A stretch of DNA of 64,000 bases from Hymenobacter negativus (GTDB lineage: Bacteria > Bacteroidota > Bacteroidia > Cytophagales > Hymenobacteraceae): assembly GCF_017571495.1 (NCBI RefSeq), contig NZ_JAGETZ010000005.1, positions 372,001-436,000 of the forward strand, in the 5' to 3' direction. A program made the position numbers and the translations under genes. This document shows positions 1 through 8,600 of this stretch, one piece after another. How positions within the stretch are numbered: the stretch's first letter is position 1; every line of letters begins with the position of its first letter. Below the pieces are notes generated by a model that searched no databases, had not been told where the DNA came from, and saw only the letters and a program-made list of their open reading frames with translations.

Positions 1-696
1 GTAGCGGCGCAGCATGTCGTCGATTTCCCCGCTGATGTTGAAGGCGTACATTACCTTCTTGCCGGTGCGGTCGGCATGACGGTTAATTACGGCCATCACG
101 GTATCGACGCGGGCCTCGAAGGGCGAATTGGCGGCAGCCATTTGCAGCTCATCATCCTTTACGAAGTCGATGCCTGCCTCGGCCAGCGTCTGCACCAGGC
201 CGGCGGTTTGCTCCGGCGTGAGGCCGATGCTGGGCTTGATGATGGTGCCAATGAGCGGCCGGCCCTGCACGCCAGTCAGTTCGCGGCAACCGTCCACGCC
301 GAACGCCGGCCCGGTAAAATGCGCCGCGTACGAAGCCGGCACGTCAATATCCATCAGCTTCAGCCCCGTGAACTGTCGGATTTCATACAGGTTCCCTTGC
401 AGCGTGGACACCAGCAGCGGGAGGTTGTACCCGAAATTTTCTACCGACCACGACACCCGCACCCGCGCCCGATGATACAGCCCGCTGCTACTCGTTGCAC
501 CCGGAATGGCCGGCTCGCGCACCGTTTCCAACTCTTCCACCGACTCCACGCGGGCGGCGAAGCGCTGCTTGAGCTCGGCGGTTTCGCCCGGCACGGCGAC
601 GAAGGTGCCGGAGGACTGCTCGCCTGCCAGCACGGCCGCCGCGTCTTCAGGACGGAAAGGGGTTTCGATGTAGTAGGCGGCGGTGATGCGTTCCAT
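1..696 (-). CDS. RuBisCO-like protein (form IV-type), 3' end cut by window edge
   Basis: The minus strand encodes 232 residues from the ATG at 696 to the window edge, roughly the first half of a RuBisCO large-subunit-type protein. An N-terminal ferredoxin-like domain is followed by the start of the barrel. GTIIKPSIGL (K154) matches the RuBisCO GTxxKPKxGL loop, and DFVKDDE (K180, D182, E183) matches the carbamylated-Lys/Asp/Glu metal site, so the metal-binding residues are retained. The flanking sequence does not look like photosynthetic RuBisCO, and the heterotrophic, carbohydrate-degrading context argues for a RuBisCO-like protein. Some members of this family are known to act as decarboxylase or transcarboxylase on 3-oxo-isoapionate 4-phosphate in D-apionate catabolism; apiose is a pectin (RG-II) sugar. 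That assignment is inferred from context only. It is the last visible gene of the leftward operon. Confidence 0.85.
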   Translation of the reverse strand, partial: MERITAAYYIETPFRPEDAAAVLAGEQSSGTFVAVPGETAELKQRFAARVESVEELETVREPAIPGATSSSGLYHRARVRVSWSVENFGYNLPLLVSTLQGNLYEIRQFTGLKLMDIDVPASYAAHFTGPAFGVDGCRELTGVQGRPLIGTIIKPSIGLTPEQTAGLVQTLAEAGIDFVKDDELQMAAANSPFEARVDTVMAVINRHADRTGKKVMYAFNISGEIDDMLRRY

Positions 697-717
697 AATG
701 ATATTCTGGCGGCGAAA

Positions 718-818
718 CCTCACCCCCGGCCCCTCTCTCGCGGAGCGGGGAGCCATGGCGGCGCGGCTATCTAATTCGTCAGGCTCCCCGCTCCGCGAGA
801 GAGGGGCCGGGGGTGAGG
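718..818. repeat. Class A palindromic repeat (A1)
   Basis: Imperfect inverted repeat with arms CCTCACCCCCGGCCCCTCTC / GAGAGGGGCCGGGGGTGAGG and GGGGAGC/GCTCCCC inner arms. The central loop resembles those of A5 and A8 read in the opposite orientation. It fills the gap between the RuBisCO-like gene and the upstream isomerase-like gene. It has no coding potential of its own and could form a strong hairpin in RNA. Confidence 0.9.
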
Positions 819-833
819 TTTTGGGCGGAATGG

Positions 834-1742
834 TTACCCCTGAAAAATTGACTTCAAATAGGCCGCATTTGCTCCGAAATTCTTCTTCACGTTGCGGGCG
901 TCGTTGGCGTCGCGCGAGCGTTCAATCACCAGCCAGCCTTGCCAGTTGATGTCGGACAGCGTTTGCTTCACCTTGTTCATATCCAGGCGCGTGTTGTTTT
1001 GCAGCCACACGCCATCCTCGTCCGTGGCATGGATTTGACAAATGCGCTTGCCGCCCAGAATCTTCAATTCCTGATGCAGGTCGCGGCCTTCCTTGAGCGG
1101 GTTCGAGAAGTTGAAGTAAATCTGGACGTTTTTCGAGCCGATTTCATTTAGCAGCGCGACTTCGCTGGTGGCATCCAGTGCAGTTTCGATGCCGACGATG
1201 ACGCCCGCTTTCTTGGCCATTTCGCCCACCACCTTCAACCGTTCCACGATGGCAGGGCGCAGTTCGGGGTTCTTGCGCAAGTCGCCCTGCGTGCCGAGGG
1301 GCAGGAAAGCCACCTTCACATTCAGCGCCTTCATGGTGTCGAGGCAGTCCTGAATCATGCGCTGGTAGGTGGGGCGGGTAGCGAAAGACTGGGCGTAGAA
1401 GCCGGTCATGGCCAGTGAGCAGATTTCTAGGTTAAGCTCCTTGGCCTTGTCGATGAATTGCTGGCGGATTTCGGGGTTGGCCAACTGGTTGTCGAAGGTT
1501 TCGCGCTGGCCCAGGCCGCCCATGTCTACCTCCACGCCGTCGGCCCCAATGTCTTTGGTGAGCTGTAAGGCCCCCAGTTTCTGCCGCTTCAGAATCATGA
1601 GGTCCACCACGGCGACTTTGTAGGTCAGCTTCTTTTTGGCAGGCGCGAGGGCGCTGGCCCAATTAGGCAGCAGCAGGCCAACAGTCAGCAGCGCGCTGGC
1701 GGATATGAAATCGCGGCGGGAAAAAGTCTCGTTTTTCATCAA
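834..1742 (-). CDS. Tat-exported sugar phosphate isomerase/epimerase-like TIM barrel protein
   Basis: A 302-residue protein with a twin-arginine signal (SRRDFI at about residues 8-13, then a hydrophobic stretch ending near ASA). The remainder looks like the xylose isomerase-like TIM barrel (AP endonuclease 2 family): ADGVEVDMGG, then GVIVGIETALDA, QIYFNFSNP, ICQIHATDEDG and GWLVIERS, which resemble the metal-ligand strands (Glu, Asp/Asn, His, Glu) of the fold. Many Bacteroidota polysaccharide loci carry such secreted members, generally with unknown substrate. It lies 9 bp downstream of the acetylesterase gene and upstream of the RuBisCO-like gene in the same operon. The fold is fairly certain; the substrate is unknown. 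Confidence 0.8.
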   Translation of the reverse strand: MMKNETFSRRDFISASALLTVGLLLPNWASALAPAKKKLTYKVAVVDLMILKRQKLGALQLTKDIGADGVEVDMGGLGQRETFDNQLANPEIRQQFIDKAKELNLEICSLAMTGFYAQSFATRPTYQRMIQDCLDTMKALNVKVAFLPLGTQGDLRKNPELRPAIVERLKVVGEMAKKAGVIVGIETALDATSEVALLNEIGSKNVQIYFNFSNPLKEGRDLHQELKILGGKRICQIHATDEDGVWLQNNTRLDMNKVKQTLSDINWQGWLVIERSRDANDARNVKKNFGANAAYLKSIFQG

Positions 1743-1751
1743 AAAGCTGAT

Positions 1752-3170
1752 TTATTGCGGCTTATCGGTCCGGAAAGGCCGGGCGGGCAGCCCCGCTTCC
1801 GAAAACAGGTTGGGCTGCGCCACTTCGTCCCAGCCGAAGCGCACGGCCGTGGGCTGCTTCACTTGTGGCGCCGATACCAGCACCTGCGCGCCCTGAATGC
1901 GGGCCTGTGCCGGCACGAACACGCCATCGGGCCCGGCGATGGTGAAATCCGTCAGCGGCTTACCGTCCTTGCTTATCAAAGTCGCCGCCGAGGCAAATGA
2001 CACCGTTGCTACGCCACGCTTTACTTTCAGGCTGCGGAAAACCGGGCCCTCGGCCACTACACTGGGCATTTTATAGGTGTTGGCTAGCGCCAACAACGCC
2101 AGCCGCCGCCCGATTTCCCACTTGAAACCGGGGTGAATGCCGCCCTCGGCAGTGGCCAAGTCGGTGGTTTCAATCATGGCCGTGTGTGGCACTTGCAGCA
2201 CCGCCGCCTGCGCCTCGCGGAACAGCGGTAGCGTTTCCCGCGTCAGCACCACTTTGTCGTGGGTGTCAGAATACTTGAACGGGGCCAGCGACACGTAATA
2301 GAACGGCAAATTGGCATCGCCCCAGGTCGCGCGCCAGCTGCTGATGAGCGTGCGCATTTTCTGCGTGTACGTCGTGGTTTCGGCCAAAAAGCAGTTGCTT
2401 TCGCCCTGGTACCAGAGAAAGCCGCGCACCGCCAGCGGCACCAGTGGCTTCACCATCGGCTCCCAGAACTTGCCGGGCTCGCCGTCTACTTTTTTCCCTG
2501 CAAAAGCTGGGTCTTTCGCAAAAGCCTCTTCCGAAATCCAAGGCTCAATACGGCTGCCGGGCACTGAAGTAGCGACCATGCCCACCGGCACGTTTAGGCG
2601 CTTGTTGAGCTCTTTCGCAAAGAAATAAGCCGCTGCTGAAAACGAGCGCAGGGCCGAATCCTGGGCCACGGCCCAGTCGCGGTGTAGGGTGTCGGGCTTG
2701 GGCAGCGTTTTGCGGTTGACCAGGAAAATGCGGATGGCGGGGTTATGGGCCACGTTCAGCTCATCCACCGGGTTGGGCCCGGGCATATCGGGCCGCGTCA
2801 CCTTGCTGTTTTTGCGCATGGTGTATTCCATGTTTGACTGCCCCGAGCATACCCAGACTTCGCCCACCAACACATTGCGCAGCCGGATGGTGTTGCTGCC
2901 ACTGATAACCAGTTCAGCCGGCGTGGCCGATGCCTTTAGTGGCTTCAACGTCACCTGCCATTTGCCCGCCGCATCGGCCTTGGTGCTGAGACGCTGGCTG
3001 GCAAACTGCACCCCCACGGTCTCGCCCGGAGCGGCCGTTCCCCAGATGGGCACGGGCTTCTCGCGCTGCAGCACCATGTCGTGCCCGAGAATACGGGGCA
3101 GGGTGATGGTGGCGTGGGCTGAGTTGGTTGTGCAGAACACTAAAAAGAACAACCAACCCAACCAGGCCAT
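1752..3170 (-). CDS. Sialate O-acetylesterase-type (SASA/SGNH) carbohydrate esterase
   Basis: A secreted esterase of 472 residues from the ATG at 3170. The mature part starts with a beta-sandwich (TITLPRILGHDMVLQREKPV). VCSGQSNMEYTM contains the nucleophile Ser of the SASA family, GFLWYQGESNC is the second block, and IHPGFKWEIGRRLA holds the catalytic His. Such enzymes remove O-acetyl groups from sugars; in this locus the likely substrate is acetylated pectin, an inference from context. The reading frame stays open upstream to 3320, but that stretch is the translated class A repeat, so the start chosen is the ATG just before the signal peptide MAWLGWLFFLVF. That ATG lies at the outer edge of the repeat. 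Confidence 0.85.
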   Translation of the reverse strand: MAWLGWLFFLVFCTTNSAHATITLPRILGHDMVLQREKPVPIWGTAAPGETVGVQFASQRLSTKADAAGKWQVTLKPLKASATPAELVISGSNTIRLRNVLVGEVWVCSGQSNMEYTMRKNSKVTRPDMPGPNPVDELNVAHNPAIRIFLVNRKTLPKPDTLHRDWAVAQDSALRSFSAAAYFFAKELNKRLNVPVGMVATSVPGSRIEPWISEEAFAKDPAFAGKKVDGEPGKFWEPMVKPLVPLAVRGFLWYQGESNCFLAETTTYTQKMRTLISSWRATWGDANLPFYYVSLAPFKYSDTHDKVVLTRETLPLFREAQAAVLQVPHTAMIETTDLATAEGGIHPGFKWEIGRRLALLALANTYKMPSVVAEGPVFRSLKVKRGVATVSFASAATLISKDGKPLTDFTIAGPDGVFVPAQARIQGAQVLVSAPQVKQPTAVRFGWDEVAQPNLFSEAGLPARPFRTDKPQ

Positions 3171-3288
3171 GCGGCTCACCTCACCCCCCGGCCCCCTCTC
3201 CCGCGGAGAGGGGGTGTGTTCAACAATTCTTGCTTCTGTCCCCCCCTCTCCGCGGGAGAGGGGGCCGGGGGGTGAGGTGAGCCGCATG
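3168..3288. repeat. Class A palindromic repeat (A2)
   Basis: Very long inverted repeat. In addition to the class A core, the flanks CATGCGGCTCACC and GGTGAGCCGCATG also pair, so the arms extend to about 47 bp. The left end contains the start codon of the esterase gene on the minus strand (ATG complement at 3168-3170). It separates the esterase from the beta-helix/TIM-barrel gene upstream. Confidence 0.9.
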
Positions 3289-3301
3289 GGGCAGGTTGTG
3301 C

Positions 3302-6300
3302 TCATTTCTTCGCTAGCCAAATGACTTCCGTGCCCGTCGCCGCGCTGTTCAGCGTGATGGATTTTCCACCTTTCACCGTCTCCTTTGTGTCGGTTAGCGC
3401 GCCCGTTTTGGGGTTGATGCGGCGCACGGCGAACGTGCCATTCATCCCCGATAAATCAACCTGCACCGGCGACTGGCCCTCCCGATACAGCAGCAGGCCA
3501 GTTTTGCCGTCACTCAGGGCCCACTGGTCGGCGGGCTTGCCGGGCAATTCCACGGGCTTCATCTCCGAAATAGCCGAGGCAAACCGAGCATCGGCCACGC
3601 GGGGCAGGCTGGCCATGGAGCCGCCCGCTAGCAGCACCGCCCACCCGAAGGCGTCGTAGCCATCGGCCGAGTAGAGCACGGCTTTGTTGGGGAATTGCTG
3701 GCGGTACTCGCGCACGGCCCGGTACACCTGCTCGAAGGAGCTGCGCTTTGGCGGGGTGAGGCGGGCGTGCTGGCGCGGGGCCAGGTTCTGGCCGCCGGCC
3801 GGGGCGTAGGCTTGGCCGTTGAACTGGTAGTGCCAGTAGTTGATGTCGATGACATCGACCACGCCGGCTCGGGCTGGGTCGGCCAGAATGGCGTCCTGCA
3901 CGTCCTTAGTGGTGCTCAGGGCGATGGTGGGGTGCTGGCCGGTTTCAGCTTCCCACTCCTTGATGGTATCGAGCCAGAACTGCACAAAGGCCAGCGGCCC
4001 GGTGAATTCGGCCCCGATGAGGTGAATGACGCTGGTCTGGCCCTTGAAATTGTCGAGACACTGGCGGATGTAGGCGCGATGCAACGGCCGGCGCACCGCA
4101 TCGGTGACGTCGTAAAACTGCTCGGCCATAAAGATGCGCTTGTCGCCGGCGTAGGGCGCAGGCTCTGGGAAGCCCGTGTTGTTCACGTTATTCACCGGGC
4201 GCCAGGGGAAGTCGGCATAGTGGGCGCCGGCTTCGATGATGTTGTGCTGGAAATAGTGTTGATTGAGCAACACGAGGCCTTTTTGGTCGGCAAGGTCCGC
4301 GAACTGATTCAGGCGGCTCCAGTACCAGGCATTGTACTTGGTGAGGTCGTAGCGGCTGAGGCCATCCCAGGCCTGGCCGGTACCGCTGCGGGCGAAGGGC
4401 AACTCATAGAATGGCGCCCACACCTCGCCATCCATCCGGCGGATGCGCTCGTGGTCGTCGCGCCGGCGCTCGTACCATAGGCCGTAGTTGTGGTGCAGGG
4501 CCACCACGTTCTGGGCCCGCATCGAGTCGGTCATTTCCTGCAAATCATCGGTCAGCCCCCGGCCAATCTGACCCGGCACGAAGCGCGTGATGTGTGGCTT
4601 GGGATTGAGCAGGCCGTAGGGACGGGCGCTGCCGTTCCACCACGGCACCTCCTGGCGGCGGCCCAGCACCATGACGTTGCCGCGCACCACCATGCCGTGC
4701 GCCACCCGCAACGGGGCCGCGTAGGTGGGCGCCAGGGCCGTTTTCACCTTCAGCTTGTCGATGCTGGGGGCCGAATTCTGGATGGCAATGGGCTGGCGCG
4801 TGGGCGCGGCTTTCACCAGCTCCAGCACGGTAGGAGCGGGGTTTACGGAGAGCCGTGTCAGCTCCTGGGCTACGGCTACTTTGGGGCTGCTCGATGCCTC
4901 AGTGGGCACCGGCAGTATAATGGCACGAGCTTTCACTGCGTCGCCCAGCCGCTCTTGTAGCTGTGCGTAGTAAAGGCTGCGCGGGTTGATGTTTTCGTTC
5001 GATTGGTCCCAGTAGCCGTTGCCGGCGAACTGCGCCCAGGTACCATAAGCCCAGTTCTGGGCGGTGGGCGGCTGGTAGCAGTCCACGCGGGCGGCGGTGC
5101 ATTGCCAGAACACGCTATTGGCCACGGCCCAGCCGGCTCCCTGGCCGTCCTGCTCGCGGTTGCCAAAGCGCAGGGCCTGGCCGTATTCCTTGATGATGTC
5201 GAACAGCACACCCGAAGCCCAGCTATCCACGCCACCGCTGAAGCTTAGGGCCTGCTCGGCGTCGCACTGCACGAAGGCATTGGGACCGGACGCACAGAAT
5301 CCCAGGGCGAAATCGTGGTAGCCATTCTCCGCGTACAGCCGCTGAAACAGCGTTTGCGAACCGAGGGTGTAGAAGGTATTGCGCCGCTCATTACCGATTT
5401 CGGACACCGGCTCAGTCGAAATGCAGTCTTCCACCGTTAGACGACGGGCCGTAGCCTGCGCCAGCACCGCCGAGCCGGCGAAGTGCCGGAAGGCTACTTG
5501 CCGCACCCACGCATCCTGGGCGTTTTCAATGTTAATAGCCACCCAACGGTGGTTTTCGTCTTTCGGATTGGCGGCGTCGAAGGTGGATTCCAGCCGCATG
5601 TTCTCCACGCCGACCTGCGAAACCAGACCCGGCCAGGTGTAGCGGGCCACAGTGCCGCCGCCATAAGCTTGGTCTAATGCAGTAGTAATAGGCGCATCCA
5701 AAGTGATGCCGTTGACATCAACGGCCACTACTTGGCGGTCCCAGGCGAGGTCGCGTTGGCCGGGTTTCCAGCCCAGCAAGGAGAGGCCGCCGCCGAAGGT
5801 TTCCATGCCCAGCTTGTGCACCCAGGCGGCCGTGCTGGGCCGCCGCACCTGCACCCGGTCGCCCACTTTGAAGCTGGTGGCGTTGGCTACTTTTATCGTG
5901 CGGGCGTTCACCGGCACGTACTTATCCGTCACGGCCCCGGCCGTTTCAAACTTGCGGTCGTTGCGTCCACCCACGGTTAGCAGGTGGTCGCGGCTCACGC
6001 CGCTGCCGATGACGATGGTGCCGCCTTCGCCTATGCCGCTGCCCCGCAGCACCACGCCCGAGGCGCGAATGAATAGCCGCCCAGCCACCTCATATGTGCC
6101 TTTTTCCAACAGCACCGCACCGCGTAACCCATCCTTTCCCACGGGCAATCCCGCCATGTAATCCAGCGCCGACTGAATGCGCGCTGTGGCATCGCCGGCT
6201 TTCGCGGGTACCACTACTTTGATAGTGGCCGTGGGAATAGCCGCTTCACCCGCCCGATAGCCAGCGTACGAGAAATCAGGCACCCGATTGCCCAGCGAGT

Positions 6301-6445
6301 CCGGCGCGTAGCTCAGCTTGCCATCCTTGAACTTGATGGGACCGGGCGGTGGAACTAGCTTGGCCGGTTTCTGCGCAGCTGCGGGTACCGCCGCGAGCAG
6401 GCCGGAAAGCAGCAGGAAGTAAAAAGTGCGGGTGGGCTGGGGCAC
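3302..6445 (-). CDS. Secreted two-domain protein: pectate lyase-like beta-helix plus TIM-barrel-like glycosidase domain
   Basis: A 1047-residue protein with a signal peptide (cleavage near AAA-QKP, residue about 25). Residues about 85-500 look like a pectate-lyase superfamily right-handed beta-helix: VLLEKGTYEVAGRLFI, GVVLRGSGIGEGGTIV, then repeated short strands (VENMRLESTF, RLTVEDC, LYAENGYHDFALG). After a linker at about 510-590, residues about 600-960 resemble a TIM-barrel hydrolase: VVALHHNYGLWYERRR, LVLLNQHYFQHN, SVIHLIGAEFTGP (candidate acid Glu), DVIDINYWHY and AVLYSADGYDAF. A small beta-sandwich ends the protein. It may belong to the DUF6298 group seen in Bacteroidota pectin loci; that name is from memory. 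It lies 49 bp downstream of the PL1 lyase in the leftward operon. Confidence 0.75.
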   Translation of the reverse strand: MPQPTRTFYFLLLSGLLAAVPAAAQKPAKLVPPPGPIKFKDGKLSYAPDSLGNRVPDFSYAGYRAGEAAIPTATIKVVVPAKAGDATARIQSALDYMAGLPVGKDGLRGAVLLEKGTYEVAGRLFIRASGVVLRGSGIGEGGTIVIGSGVSRDHLLTVGGRNDRKFETAGAVTDKYVPVNARTIKVANATSFKVGDRVQVRRPSTAAWVHKLGMETFGGGLSLLGWKPGQRDLAWDRQVVAVDVNGITLDAPITTALDQAYGGGTVARYTWPGLVSQVGVENMRLESTFDAANPKDENHRWVAINIENAQDAWVRQVAFRHFAGSAVLAQATARRLTVEDCISTEPVSEIGNERRNTFYTLGSQTLFQRLYAENGYHDFALGFCASGPNAFVQCDAEQALSFSGGVDSWASGVLFDIIKEYGQALRFGNREQDGQGAGWAVANSVFWQCTAARVDCYQPPTAQNWAYGTWAQFAGNGYWDQSNENINPRSLYYAQLQERLGDAVKARAIILPVPTEASSSPKVAVAQELTRLSVNPAPTVLELVKAAPTRQPIAIQNSAPSIDKLKVKTALAPTYAAPLRVAHGMVVRGNVMVLGRRQEVPWWNGSARPYGLLNPKPHITRFVPGQIGRGLTDDLQEMTDSMRAQNVVALHHNYGLWYERRRDDHERIRRMDGEVWAPFYELPFARSGTGQAWDGLSRYDLTKYNAWYWSRLNQFADLADQKGLVLLNQHYFQHNIIEAGAHYADFPWRPVNNVNNTGFPEPAPYAGDKRIFMAEQFYDVTDAVRRPLHRAYIRQCLDNFKGQTSVIHLIGAEFTGPLAFVQFWLDTIKEWEAETGQHPTIALSTTKDVQDAILADPARAGVVDVIDINYWHYQFNGQAYAPAGGQNLAPRQHARLTPPKRSSFEQVYRAVREYRQQFPNKAVLYSADGYDAFGWAVLLAGGSMASLPRVADARFASAISEMKPVELPGKPADQWALSDGKTGLLLYREGQSPVQVDLSGMNGTFAVRRINPKTGALTDTKETVKGGKSITLNSAATGTEVIWLAKK

Positions 6446-6494
6446 GGCAGGGAAGTTGGTTTCGAGCAGGGGCTAGGCGTGAGGCATCTGCTGA

Positions 6495-8165
6495 TTACAT
6501 ACCCGACAGCGCAGTGCCCATTGCTACCCCGCCGGTTGGCTTCACGTCCTTCACGTCCACCAGGCTGTTGAGGTAGTTCTCGATGTTGGCGTAGCCGTTT
6601 TTGGCAATGGCGCCGCCATCAGCAGCACTTTTGGGGTCGAGGCCGTTCTTCTTTTCGTAGTCGTCGGGCATACCGTCCTTATCAGTATCGGTGTAGGGCT
6701 TGCCGGCATAGGTGGGGTAGCCGCCTACTTGCGATGGGTCGGTGATGATGCCTTGCTTGTAGGAGTCGATGGGCAGGCGGCGGTGCTTAAACTGCGTTTC
6801 CGGTAGTTTCACGCCCTCCTTGTAGTCGATTTTGCCGGTGCGTACCTGGGTAGTTACGCGCACGTCCACCGGGTCGCGCTTGGGTAGGGTGGCTCCTACG
6901 TGGTCGAGCACATAGGTGTAGGCTTTGTCGGCCGGTAGCATGGTGAGCGCGGGCATGGGCAAGGGCGAAGTTACCTTCATGTCGGCCGTGTAGGGGCCGG
7001 CGTTGGGCAACTCTTCCACTTGCACGCCGCCGTCCCAGTTGTCCTTGGTCACGTTGGGGAAGCCTTCCACGATGTTGCCGGCCACGTAGGCGCGGCCGTA
7101 CACCTGGTATTTCAACTTGCTGCGGCCCGATTCGGGTTTCAGAATGCGGTGGCCGATGGGGGTGTCCTTCGGCGTGGAGGGGCCGGGCTTGTAGTAGTTG
7201 TTGACGATGTTGTAGAGGGCGCGGTAGTCGCCGCCGTCGGTGGAGCGGTGTACCCAGTTAAACATCACGTTGTTCACGAAGTTGAACACCCCGTTCCAGC
7301 CGATGGAGGGGTTACGGCCCGCGTTGTCGGCCCACAGGTTGCGCATAAACGAGCAGTTCTCGCCGCCCAGCGTGCTACCAAACGCGTGGTTCCAAGTGTC
7401 GAGCGCCTCCGAGAAAATGGAGTTCTGAATGGTGATGTTCACCGTGCCCAGCTTCTGCTCGGCAATGCCGGTGCTGTCGTTGTACATGTGGCGATACATC
7501 GACATGTTCTCGTCCAAGCCCCATGACGCCGACACGTGGTCAATCATGATGTTGCCCACGGGGTTGCCGCCGATGGCATCGTCGCGTCGGCCCACGTTGG
7601 TTTCGCCCCGGCGGAAGCGCATGAAGCGAATCAGCACGTCGTGCGTGTTCAGCCACACCGACTCGCCCGCCACGCACACGCCGTCGCCGGGCGCGCTCTG
7701 GCCCTCGATGGTGATGTAAGGTGCCCGGATGATGAGCGGGCTTTTGATACGGATGATGCCGGCCACATTGAACACCACGATGCGCGCCCCGCCCTGCTCG
7801 CAGGCCTCGCGCAGGGTGCCTGGGCCTCGGTCTTCCAGACTCGTGACTACGATAACCTTGCCGCCGCGCCCGCCAAACGTGTGCGCACCGCCCCCCTCAG
7901 CCCCCGGAAATGCCAATAGCGGCGACTGCGGCAAGTCAATCGGTCGGGCGGCCCACGGAATGTAGGGTTTGCCCTGCTGTGCCTCCTTTTTAATAATGGG
8001 ATAGGCCTTGTTCCAAGCAATGTCCGACTGCCGCCGCTCGTTGGCCATCAGCTCGTCGCTGGCCTTCTGCACATCCGGCGGGATGGAGGGGTACTGGGCA
8101 TGCGCCGCGTACTGCGCAGAAAAGATGAGGCCTAAGGCGCAGAGGAAAGCAAGCGGTTTGTTCAT
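6495..8165 (-). CDS. Secreted pectate lyase, polysaccharide lyase family 1
   Basis: A 556-residue protein starting at the ATG at 8165, directly before the signal peptide (MNKPLAFLCALGLIFSA, cleavage near AHA-QYP). The PL1 pattern is clear: FPGAEGGGAHTFGGRGGKV at the start of the helix, GPGTLREACEQGGARIVVF, IMIDHVSASWGLDENMS (the vWIDH region) and RNLWADNAGRNPSIG, which carries the Arg of the catalytic region. The C-terminus has a calcium-binding type-3-like segment, DTDKDGMPDDYEKKNGLDP. It should cleave polygalacturonan by beta-elimination. It is the first gene of the leftward operon and is paralogous to the gene at 32487-34148. An upstream in-frame extension to 8267 lacks a signal sequence and was rejected. 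Confidence 0.93.
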   Translation of the reverse strand: MNKPLAFLCALGLIFSAQYAAHAQYPSIPPDVQKASDELMANERRQSDIAWNKAYPIIKKEAQQGKPYIPWAARPIDLPQSPLLAFPGAEGGGAHTFGGRGGKVIVVTSLEDRGPGTLREACEQGGARIVVFNVAGIIRIKSPLIIRAPYITIEGQSAPGDGVCVAGESVWLNTHDVLIRFMRFRRGETNVGRRDDAIGGNPVGNIMIDHVSASWGLDENMSMYRHMYNDSTGIAEQKLGTVNITIQNSIFSEALDTWNHAFGSTLGGENCSFMRNLWADNAGRNPSIGWNGVFNFVNNVMFNWVHRSTDGGDYRALYNIVNNYYKPGPSTPKDTPIGHRILKPESGRSKLKYQVYGRAYVAGNIVEGFPNVTKDNWDGGVQVEELPNAGPYTADMKVTSPLPMPALTMLPADKAYTYVLDHVGATLPKRDPVDVRVTTQVRTGKIDYKEGVKLPETQFKHRRLPIDSYKQGIITDPSQVGGYPTYAGKPYTDTDKDGMPDDYEKKNGLDPKSAADGGAIAKNGYANIENYLNSLVDVKDVKPTGGVAMGTALSGM

Positions 8166-8600
8166 GGGCGGGGGAGGGAATTTGGATGAAGCGAAATAAC
8201 AGGACAAAAACCCGGGCCACCTATACCATTTTCTCGACCCTATGTAGGATGTTATCATTCCCTGCAAGGCGTATTCTTACCTAGCCGGTTCACCTGAGTA
8301 AAAGCTCACCACGCTGGTATTCATAGGCCTTGTTTCAAACAACTGGCAGTGATGTTGCCGCGCGGGTAACTATTGATAGATAGAGAAAAAAGCAGCTTCA
8401 GGTAGCAGATATTGCTGCTTGCGATGGTGTGTAGCAAGACGGGTGCAACAGTGCTGTTTGCGGTTGGTAAAGCCTCACCAGCCAAAGCACTACTTCTTTT
8501 AGAATAGACCGAAACGGCCACTTTATCGATTGTGAAAAAGCGAATTTTGCTATGGCAACATGCTACAACACGCAGAGAAGATGGTATACAGAATCGGCAC
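8166..8600. other. Divergent intergenic control region
   Basis: About 430 bp between the leftward PL1 operon and the rightward gene at 8624. It contains motif site 1 (8245-8256) near the leftward gene. On the minus strand, AAGCAGC and GCTGCTT arms (about 8386-8421) followed by a T-run look weakly like a terminator or attenuator. A minus-strand open frame at 8321-8602 (93 codons) has no recognisable protein features and was not called. Confidence 0.6.
8245..8256 (-). promoter_or_regulatory. Shared upstream motif, site 1 (GATAACATCCTA)
   Basis: Read on the minus strand this is GATAACATCCTA, ending 79 bp before the PL1 start codon at 8165. The same 12-bp pattern GNTAAYATCCTA occurs upstream of araC-type, isomerase/susCD and GH78 genes. 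It could be a regulator site or a core promoter part; its role is inferred from recurrence alone. Confidence 0.5.

Noticed and set aside
76..774. Plus-strand frame over the RuBisCO-like gene
   Set aside because: The minus strand carries conserved RuBisCO motifs with intact active-site residues; the plus frame also runs into repeat A1.
718..818. Class A-D repeats as insertion sequences or CRISPR
   Set aside because: They are single palindromes without a transposase or regular spacers, and lie hundreds to thousands of bases apart.
3171..3320. N-terminal extension of the esterase frame to 3320
   Set aside because: The extension is translated class A repeat, and the ATG at 3170 lies right before a signal peptide.
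8386..8421. Minus-strand terminator-like hairpin
   Set aside because: The stem is only about 7 bp with a long loop, and no gene upstream of it needs termination; noted only in the region entry.
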